This document shows, in pieces, positions 56,398-64,000 of a stretch of DNA of 64,000 nt. The stretch lies in contig NC_135030.1 of assembly GCF_051020955.1 (NCBI RefSeq), forward strand, positions 550,501-614,500, given 5' to 3'. The notes under the pieces are model-generated. The model had not been told where the DNA came from. It saw nothing but the letters and a program-made list of their open reading frames with translations, and made no database searches. Each line of letters begins with the position of its first letter. Position 1 is the first letter of the stretch. The stretch comes from Megalopta genalis (lineage: Eukaryota; Arthropoda; Insecta; Hymenoptera; Halictidae). Both the position numbers and the translations under genes were made by a program.

Positions 56398-56669
56398 CCC
56401 TTTGCGTTCGAAACTATTTTAATTCCAAAATGAAGACATTCGTTCGAGCCTACAGTATTTCCATTTGATACGATTGCTTTTACGTGACACGTACGAAATT
56501 GAACGTGTATGCTTATAGAATACTTCTATTATTTGACGATTTATCGAACACAAACAAATGTAATAAAGATTAAAATAATTAATAATTATTAATAACTAGT
56601 GAAAATTCTTTTGCAAATAGCGTAGCAATTTTTAGCGTCGCCTCAGAGTCGCCGCTCGACTGGAAAGAG
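56398..56669. mobile_element. piggyBac-type MITE candidate
   Basis: The 272-bp segment lies between TCAA (56394-56397) and TTAA (56670-56673). Ends are CCCTTTGCGTTCGAAA and, inverted, CTCTTTCCAGTCGAGC, which share about half of their positions in aligned order. Supported mainly by the TTAA context and the similarity to the 15.1-kb element's end. Confidence 0.4.
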
Positions 56670-56673
56670 TTAA

Positions 56674-57295
56674 GTCCCTGCGCGATACACGCCCGCTTCG
56701 ATGCGCCAGATCTCCGATTCCCCAATTTTCGAATTCTCTAATTCCCTAATTCACTAATTCCCTAATCCTCCAGCCCCGCGCGACTGTTCGCCGACCGGTT
56801 TTCGCCGCCGCGAACGCGAAATTACAGCGGTCGGCGGTGACACGTGTGCGCGGATCAGCTTCCCTCGGAGATGTTTCTTAGGCTGTTCCCTGCCTCCCGG
56901 CGCGACGCGACGTTGCTCACGCCGCGTTCTTGCACTAAATACGGAACGTAAATCAGGTTTTACGTCTACACGTATTTTTGTCTGGCGTGCAATAACCCCG
57001 GCGGAGTGCATCGTCGCCGCGGGAGCCGCTCGCGAAATCCGAGCAGCTAGTCGAATCGGCTTTGAATATTCCCCGTGCTGGCGAGGGCGCCGGCGAAGAG
57101 AGAGAGCATCGAGCATAACGCGCTGTTACACGCGTATTATCGCGAACGACCGACGCGCCCGTTCGACGGAGATAAAACAACGGGAACCATAAGAGAGAAC
57201 CGGGTGAATGATACGGAGGGAACGGAAGAAAAAGTCGCGAGGTATCGTATACGTGCTACGTTTTGTACGCTGTTGATGGTCCCCTCTTTCTCGTT

Positions 57296-57343
<48 letters not shown>

Positions 57344-58300
57344 CTCTCTCGAAACTCTCGAACGCGGCGGAAAGAGCGTTTGACTCCGGCGAAACAAATC
57401 GGGACGGAAGCATTTCAACCGCGCCACGCTAAATCGCTCCGACGGAACGACGCGACGCTGTTACCGATTCGATTTTCGCCGGACCATTCCCGGAGAAATA
57501 TTCTAGAATAGAACATTTTACAAATGGAGCCAGCCCGCCGACTGGTCGGTTCGTGGCGGTGACGTCGAAATGTACGAATTTCCGTTCGCCGACGGAGAAC
57601 GGGCGGCGGAAAGAGCGGGGACGAAACGGAGAACACGAGGGCGAGGCGAGGTCGGAACGGAGGCGGACCGTGGAAAGGGGAACGAGCGAGAGTGCAGAAA
57701 AGCACATCCCTGACCATTTTCTCCTGTATCAATAGCTTATCCATAACGATTCAGCGGGTTTGTCCGAGCGTGAACGCAACGATAATACGATGGACCGTTC
57801 CCGTCGTCCGGTTAGGTGCGCCTTCTCCCCGGCCTCTGTCCTTCCCCCGGCAACGCTTGGCCCGTCTCTTTTGTCTCTTCATCGATTCATGCACGCGACC
57901 GACGTCATTACTGGCAGATAATGCACCCGTGGTTCGGACGTGGCGGTGGATCGATGCGGTGGCCGGCCATCGTACGTGGAACGAGGAGAACCCGGAGGAA
58001 CCCTAGGGCCGCGCCGGCTAGGGTCTGGGACCGCGATGAAAGGACGTTTCGGACCGGGAACGCGATCATCTCGTCTCTCGATTCTGATACTTTACTTCCA
58101 TCTTGATGCGCTGGAACATACGGGGGGAGCTCCGGCGAGATACGAACGACAGAGGAATTCGCTTATCGTGAAACGGACGCGCATCGACGTATCCGCCGGG
58201 CCATTCGCGGACCGTTGCGTCTTTATGGAAGATGAAAGATAAAAGGTAGCCCCCGGACACAAATCACGAAATACTCGCTTCCAGGGTCCGGACAGCGGAC
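56674..58300. other. CpG-rich island with CT microsatellite
   Basis: The GC-rich sequence contains many overlapping open frames on both strands (60-120 codons), as expected for high GC. A CT tract of about 45 bp lies at 57299-57343. ACTAATTCCCTAATTC-type short repeats are at 56735-56765. It may be promoter or 5' untranslated DNA; nothing is decisive. Confidence 0.35.
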
Positions 58301-58305
58301 ATCTA

Positions 58306-59250
58306 TCTGCACGGTGGTACAGTACACCTGTCGATCATTCTCGATTTTTGGATACACTCCGCGACGTGGAGATAGCACACAAGTGTAATTCTATTGATTT
58401 TCAGGAATATCGGTGAGAACAGCGACGGTTCTCTTATTAGCGGACTGCTGATTTTTATGCGTTTATGAGAGAAAAGGGTGTAGCTGAAATATAAAATTAT
58501 AAGCAGATAAGAAGAATTGTTCTCTGGTTATTGTAACGATTAAAAGAAACAATTTATTTTCATTGAATTTCTGTTCCTTGCGATCGTCTTCAGAAATTTT
58601 TATTTCGCATGAAGATCCGTAATCTACTTGTTACATAGTGAGTTGTTGGAGTGAGTGACGACTCAGAGTGAGACGTTTTTCCAACGAAAATATCCTCGTT
58701 GTTTTTCATTCTCATCCGTTCCTCGCGCAATGGTCTGAAACGCGATTATAGTTTATGCAAGATTATATCTGCACGGTAGTACAGTACACCTGTCGATCAT
58801 TCACGATTTTTGGATACACTCCGCGACGTGGAGATAGCACACAAGTGTAATTCTGTTGATTTTCAGGAATATCGGTGAGAACAGCGACGGTTCTCTTATT
58901 AGCAGACTGCCGATTTTTATGCGTTTATGAGAGAAAAGCGTGCAGCTGAAATATAAAATTGTAAACAGGTAAGAAGAATTTAATAATACAGTGACACTCT
59001 GTTCTCAGTTTATTGTAACGATCAAAAGAAACAATTTATTTTCATTTAATTTCTGTTCCTTGCGATCGCCTTCGGAAATTTTTATTTCGCATGAAGATCC
59101 GTGATCTACTTGTTACATAGTGAGTTGTTCGAGTGAGTGACGACTCAGAGTGAGTCGTTTTTCCAACGAAAATGTCCTCGTTGTTTTTCATTCTCATCCG
59201 TTCCTCGTACAATGGTCTGAAACGCGATTATAGCTTATGCAAGGTTATAT
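58306..59250. repeat. Tandem duplication of about 462-480 bp containing a MITE
   Basis: Unit 1 (58306-58767) and unit 2 (58768 to about 59250) both start TCTGCACGGT(A/G)GTACAG and end near TTTATGCAAG or CTTATGCAAG. Each contains a TAGACTGC-family MITE (58443-58626 and 58903-59108). Unit 2 has about 20 extra bases around 58980-59000. Divergence is visible at scattered sites, so the duplication is not brand new. Confidence 0.9.
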
Positions 59251-59514
59251 TTCATATTTCATATTTTTATTCCATTTCTGGAAAATGCTAGAACATGTAT
59301 TGGGATTCCAATGGGAAACTATTCCTTGAACTGGGCTCGACATTATTCTAGAAAATTTTCTTGCAGTCAATGGCCTGCATTTGTAATTGTAATCATGGTT
59401 TTTCGAAGCGCGTCGAAGAACAAATCGAATCATTCTTGAGAAATAGGTTCACTCGATGACACCAAAAAATGGATGTGTTTCGTTTCTGCTCAGCTAGGAA
59501 TCGTGTACGATTAA

Positions 59515-59653
59515 TAGACTGCGGATTTTATGCAAATATAAAGGTCAAATATAGGTCAAATATATATATAATAATAATAAATATAATAATAATATATACA
59601 AAGGTATAATAATATAATAATAATAATAATAATATATAATAATAATATATATA

Positions 59654-59697
<44 letters not shown>

Positions 59698-59858
59698 GTC
59701 AAATATAAAACTGTGAAGACATCGAATGAATTTAAGTATCTTTTTATATTATATACGACTTATTAGAATGATTAAAAGAGGAAAGGCATTTTTATCGAAC
59801 TTACAATTCTTCCAACTAACTTAGACAATTTTTATTTCGTATAAAAATCCGCGGTCTG
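59515..59858 (+). mobile_element. TAGACTGC-end MITE with AT microsatellite insert
   Basis: The left end TAGACTGCGGATTTTATGC and right end AAAAATCCGCGGTCT are the best inverted pair of the family. An ATA/AT microsatellite (59560-59693) expands the interior, bordered on both sides by AAAGGTCAAATATA. Confidence 0.75.
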
Positions 59859-61257
59859 GTGATCAATATCACACATTATCGAAATACAATAACTACAGAT
59901 AATCGTATAGCTCACTCACTATTAACCTTTTAGAAAACCTTTTATCGTGAGTATATCTTTGGCTTTTCATGTGCATCGACCAACAAGGAATGAAATCATT
60001 TATTTCGAAATTATTTTACAACTCCATATAAAATGGTTCTAATTAATAAAAAGAAAAAATAATGTGTGCAAAAATAGAGCGAAAAATTTCATAAAATCGA
60101 TTCTCTCGAATGTCTTCTAAATTATTGATTATATTGAGGAATATACGTTTGACAAAACATATAGATCTAGGCAGACCACGTCTTTGTTCTCCTATGTGTT
60201 TTTTACGTAAATTGAACGATTTTCGACAGTTATCCGTGCACCAATGTATCTGGAATTCGAGCAGCTTGCTGATTGCTGCACACGCCACCGCGTCCATCGA
60301 AATTCTTGGAGCCCAGAGATCAAAAGTGGGTTGTTTTATTAGCGTGCGCGGCTTTGATCGTTTCACGGATCTTGTCGAGTGTTGTGCGAAAATTACCGTT
60401 CACGGATTCCCTTGTGCGCGTTCCACGAAAGATTCGATGGTTTCCCCGAACGCTTTGCGATCGGTCTTGGATACAATATTTATTGGACTACGGTACACCA
60501 CTTGCCGACAAATGAGATATTTGCTCGAAAGATCGTTTCACGTTGGCGAAGAATTTGTAATATTGTAGAGCACGATGAACGATAGCTATTATTCGATCGC
60601 TATTATTTTTATGCTCAACAGACGTTGCAACATGAAAAATAGTATCATTCCAAGACCCTAACTCCCTTCTTGCTGATAGTTTAATCTTTTTTTTTTACAA
60701 ATTTATTATAATTATTTTATCAGTAATTACTATTTTAGTATTATACGAATTTTTGAATTTAGATTTATTAGAAAATAATATTAACGATTTCAATTCCTTC
60801 ATTGGAAACACCTTTTATCGATGAATTATGAAATCCAACGTATTCTGCGTTAAAATTCGTTGGCAATCTTAGTTAATTTGGGAAGATTATCTACCAATTA
60901 ACAGATGCCTTTCTGTTGAAACTTGGAAACGGAGATGCTAGAATTATTCATGAATCGACCCCATAGGTTTCGAACATGTTTATTCGGGGAATCAGCTTTT
61001 GACGCCAGTTTACAGTACGGATTGATCTGCGGATCTTTTTCTCGAACGATCCGTAGACCGGCTTGATTGAACGAGAACAAGACTTAAAAGCTTTCAGCGA
61101 GATCTATCAAAGAGACCTCGCATTATTCGCGATGCGGAAACGCGGTTAATGATTTTCTCGATATTCCCGTAGCGTGTACACATGCGTCGTTTCCGGTTAA
61201 AGCGGTTAAATACCCACGCGGCAAGCTTTTCGTCTAATTTACCATTCGGAACATATA
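59859..61257. other. Unique DNA with an unassigned open frame
   Basis: A + strand frame of 152 codons (60110-60568) and a minus frame of 107 codons (60043-60366) overlap. Neither carries a motif I recognise and no initiator or splice context is convincing. The rest is AT-moderate. Confidence 0.3.
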
Positions 61258-61259
61258 TA

Positions 61260-61624
61260 CAGGGTGTCCCAAAAATGTCTCGCAATCCGAAAGTGGCGGG
61301 TTCCTCGGGTCATTCGAAGCAAATTTTTCCTTTACGAAAATGTTCTCCGAGGCACCGTTAACGAGTTATCAACGAAAAACAGTGACCAATGAGAGGCGAG
61401 CTCGGCTGGCGCGAGGCGACCGAGCCAATGAGCGGAACTGGGCTTCGTGCGCTGGTTGGCTGGGCCGCCTCGCGTCGACCGTACTCGATTCTTATTGGTC
61501 ACTGTTTTTCGTTAATAACTCGTTAACGGTGCCTCGGAGAACATTTTTGTAAAGGAAGAAGCTGCTTCAAATGATCCGAGGAACCCGCCATTTCCGGATT
61601 GCGAGACATTTTTGGGACACCCTG
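61260..61624. mobile_element. Palindromic TA-flanked MITE, copy F (best ends)
   Basis: The 365-bp copy has perfect outer ends CAGGGTGTCCCAAAAATG and CATTTTTGGGACACCCTG, with TA at 61258-61259 and 61625-61626. The core contains CCAAT motifs on both strands (for example GACCAATGAG, GCCAATGAG, and ATTGG near the right). The 70-codon frame is open (61340-61552). Confidence 0.95.
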
Positions 61625-61626
61625 TA

Positions 61627-62469
61627 TATATCCAGCCGGTTGTTTACAATTCCGTGAGATTTAACGGTGGTCCCGTGCATTTTTCCCGTCCGTCGAAGAT
61701 TCGGAATCCGGGCCGCGTATGCGTCAACAAAAAGACGAAGATGAAACGGCCGTTACATCAATCACTGTTATATCAAATTGAACCAGGCACGGGGGTTTCG
61801 AGTGTCAGCAAAAATGACGAGTCGAATGCAGAGCTCTAGTCAGAACAAACTGGGATGACAGAGAGAACCGCGTTCAATCAACTCCGTTCGTTTGAAGGAA
61901 CGCTCGCCACGGTAACGTTGCACTTTATCCGGGCAGAAATCTTGGCTGCAATTAAATCGAGTAGGGTAGAGGAGCCGAGTACTATAGCCTGTTGACGATC
62001 TTCAGGATTTTTCGCTGCTGAAAAAAAACATTAACAATTTGATTAACATTTCTTAACACTTTTACGGCCGGAGTCACGCGTGCATGACTTCCCGAAAATT
62101 TTGAATTACATAAAGATCGGTTCAGCACAGTTTTTAAGAAAATTTATCCCATTTATATTGTTAATAAAATGTATCCTATTTATATTGTAAATATCATAAT
62201 TGCACTATTAAAAAGGTGTATCATACTGTTAACAATCACTTACATTTATCATTTCATTTCACTGTTTATATAAGTCATTTAAAAATTCACATTAGAAATG
62301 ACTGCTTTAATTAAATTTCATATTCACATTTTTTCTTTTTAAAAATACGACGGAGACGATTTGAGATATGTTGACATGTACATATGCCTATCCTGTGGCA
62401 AGCGGCACAGTAATTAACGCATCAAGCGAAGAATGGATTCAGCTACGGTGCACAGTGAATAATAATTCA
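61627..62469. other. Unique DNA, no gene assigned
   Basis: A frame from the MITE edge to 61839 reads plausibly (ends SVSKNDESNAEL) but has no recognised domain and no acceptor. AT-rich sequence follows. Confidence 0.3.
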
Positions 62470-62605
62470 AATAAATAATTATATATAATATTATATATTA
62501 TATATTATTATATTATTATATTATTATTATTATTATTATTATATTATATTATTATTATTATATTATATAATATATATATAATACATTACAATAATTATTA
62601 TTTAT
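62470..62605. repeat. ATT/AT microsatellite
   Basis: Mixed ATT and AT repeats of about 135 bp. Confidence 0.9.
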
Positions 62606-62705
62606 TTGTTGTAAGTAACTGTAAGAAGTGCATGCTCTTGTTCTTCTAAACTATAGCAAACATTCCACAAATGTCCTCCTCTTTACACCACAGTTTTCCT
62701 TTTAG

Positions 62706-62863
62706 ACAACCTGATCGCCTACGGAAACAAGCCTTTTGGTAACCACGAGGATCCACCACGATCTTACGAAAGCCTCTACGATCCAAATTTTCATTTGTCG
62801 GAGCATTCCTTTGGAAACCTGCCGACCAAACGAAACGTCTCGAACCGGAAGATTTTAGTTTAG
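62706..62863 (+). CDS. Candidate terminal coding exon, product unknown
   Basis: I do not recognise the product. A pyrimidine-rich run ending TTTTCCTTTTAG (to 62705) forms a strong 3' splice site. The frame entered in phase 1 then reads NLIAYGNKPFGNHEDPPRSY, followed by about 30 more residues, to a TAG at 62861-62863. The peptide is polar and tyrosine- and proline-containing, like the cytoplasmic tail of a membrane receptor or adhesion protein. It ends KILV, which fits a class II PDZ-binding C-terminus (hydrophobic-X-hydrophobic). The frame is also open for about 16 codons upstream of the acceptor (from 62657). The minus strand is open too (62646-62903), so this remains a candidate. Upstream exons were not identified in the window. 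Confidence 0.4.
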
Positions 62864-64000
62864 GTCCTCGAAGCTGTGGACTTTTACCGAGGCTTGCTCG
62901 CATGAAAAAAAAAACATCCGCTCGCGGCGTGTCCGTGATGCGCGACAGATGCGAACAGAGGGAACGTAAACCAATTAAAAGTAGAAAGAAAAAACGGAGA
63001 GGGGTTTGGGGGAGGAGGGGGAGGAGTTAGGTTACCGGTAGTCGAGCGAAGGAACGTTAAAGGGAGGATGGGAAATCAAAAGGGAGCATTAAAAGTTGTC
63101 GATGCTTTAGCGGCGCGGCGGTCGTTGCCAGAAAGGACTCCTTTGGGAGTACATAGGACGGGAATCACGGCGGCCGGGGTGGAGAAGCCCATTCCGCTCA
63201 TCTGCCGAGTCATAAAGCAGATAGTACAGTTCTATATCCTCGAAAATACATAAATCTTGGCCGGGCGTAATGTACGAGAAATGAATCCTCGCGTAAAATA
63301 AATGATCGGATCAGCCGTCGTTTCCAATGAAGACGTTTCCCGTAACTGCACCATCCCCCTCTCCCCCCCTCGAACTACCGACTTCGATACGAGACCGGGC
63401 GCTGGAAGCGTCGTTAATAATACGACGGAACACTGATCCCGTAACGAGAGCTAGAATTAGGATTTCCCAGTTTGGATCGTGTTCGCGTTGGACGGCGAAC
63501 CCTTTAGGTTCGCGTTTTGAACCGAGTTGATTGAACGAAACGGCTGCGTGGAACGCGGCTCCGAACAATTTTTCCGTAATCACGCAGAAACTGCTCGATG
63601 AAACTGTTGATTCTTTCAAGCCGTTTCGGTGAAATAAGTCCGCATATCGAACGATAGCGTGTACGATTCGGTGTTGAACGTTCGTTCGCGTTCAATTGTC
63701 GGGGGTCGTTCCGACGGCTTTATTCCCCCAGAAACGGTACACGTAAATTGGGAAATCCTCGATAATACGCGTTTTATCAACTCGTCTCTTTGGAATGCCT
63801 ATCGTACGGCCGGCCCACCTTTTTTCCTCGATTTTCCTCTCCCTTTCCCTCGCCTTCTCCCACGAGATAAATTCCATCGGCTGTCTAAAGCCACTTTTCC
63901 CTGGCGTTCGCAAGACACACCGCTTTTATCGGCACGGCAAGCAGTCTGGGAATGCTAACGTTGCCAACATTGACGATCGGACGATAGGGTGGAGGGATGG
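62864..64000. other. GC-rich unique DNA, possible 3' untranslated or intergenic sequence
   Basis: Purine-rich sequence lies at 62985-63030 (GGAGGAGGGGGAGGAG), followed by balanced unique sequence with short overlapping frames on both strands (61-102 codons). I see no poly-A signal in a decisive place and no recognised gene. Confidence 0.3.

Noticed and set aside
57126..57427. EREREREK-rich minus frames
   Set aside because: Translation of the CT/GA microsatellite at 57.3 kb.

Overview
This is eukaryotic nuclear DNA, most likely from an insect and plausibly a hymenopteran (ant or bee). AT-rich, microsatellite-laden stretches alternate with CpG-rich unique islands. There are several Tc1/mariner-type, piggyBac-type and hAT-type non-autonomous DNA transposons, and no dense or operon-like gene order. 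The species call is inference; only the composition and the repeat families are seen directly. No complete host gene can be supported. The best host-gene candidate is a terminal coding exon on the + strand near 62.7 kb (acceptor-like site, open frame, stop). A few other open frames (13.2, 23.5 and 60.1 kb) are recorded at low confidence. The only recognisable protein family is mariner transposase, present as two broken C-terminal remnants (22.0 and 50.4 kb).

Layout. 0-13.7 kb: unique DNA, a piggyBac-like miniature element (TTAA ends) carrying a nested palindromic TA-flanked MITE (1.25 and 12.6 kb), a second MITE copy (9.36 kb), a 50-bp minisatellite (3.5 kb), a 144-bp minisatellite (6.6 kb) and an ATATT array (7.7 kb). 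13.7-19.4 kb: a short and a long array of the same 32-bp satellite (13.7 and 18.15 kb; the long one has a five-unit higher-order repeat), a 1.35-kb piggyBac-like element (15.1 kb) and a long-stem hairpin (19.2 kb). 20.9-23.4 kb: a cluster of deleted mariners including an exact 212-bp triplication. 24.4-25.8 kb: AT arrays around a hAT-type element with 8-bp target duplications. 26-38 kb: mostly unique islands, AT arrays (28.3, 31.9, 36.4 kb) and a 732-bp TIR element (33.4 kb). 38.7-48 kb: a further MITE copy, fold-back elements, a 117-bp hairpin (41.6 kb), a 519-bp palindrome (44.5 kb) and a 335-bp palindrome (47.6 kb). 49.5-52.1 kb: mariner debris and a minus-strand piggyBac-like copy with its own MITE insertion. 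52-64 kb: GC-rich islands, hAT-like and piggyBac-like MITEs, a tandem duplication at 58.3 kb, the sixth full MITE at 61.3 kb and the candidate terminal exon.

How the parts relate. The transposons are layered. The piggyBac-like miniature element is host to the palindromic MITE, and the same insertion junction in two copies shows that the composite spread after nesting. Mariner ends have joined with half of a fold-back element and been amplified as a tandem array. No complete transposase is visible, so all of these elements would depend on enzymes encoded elsewhere.
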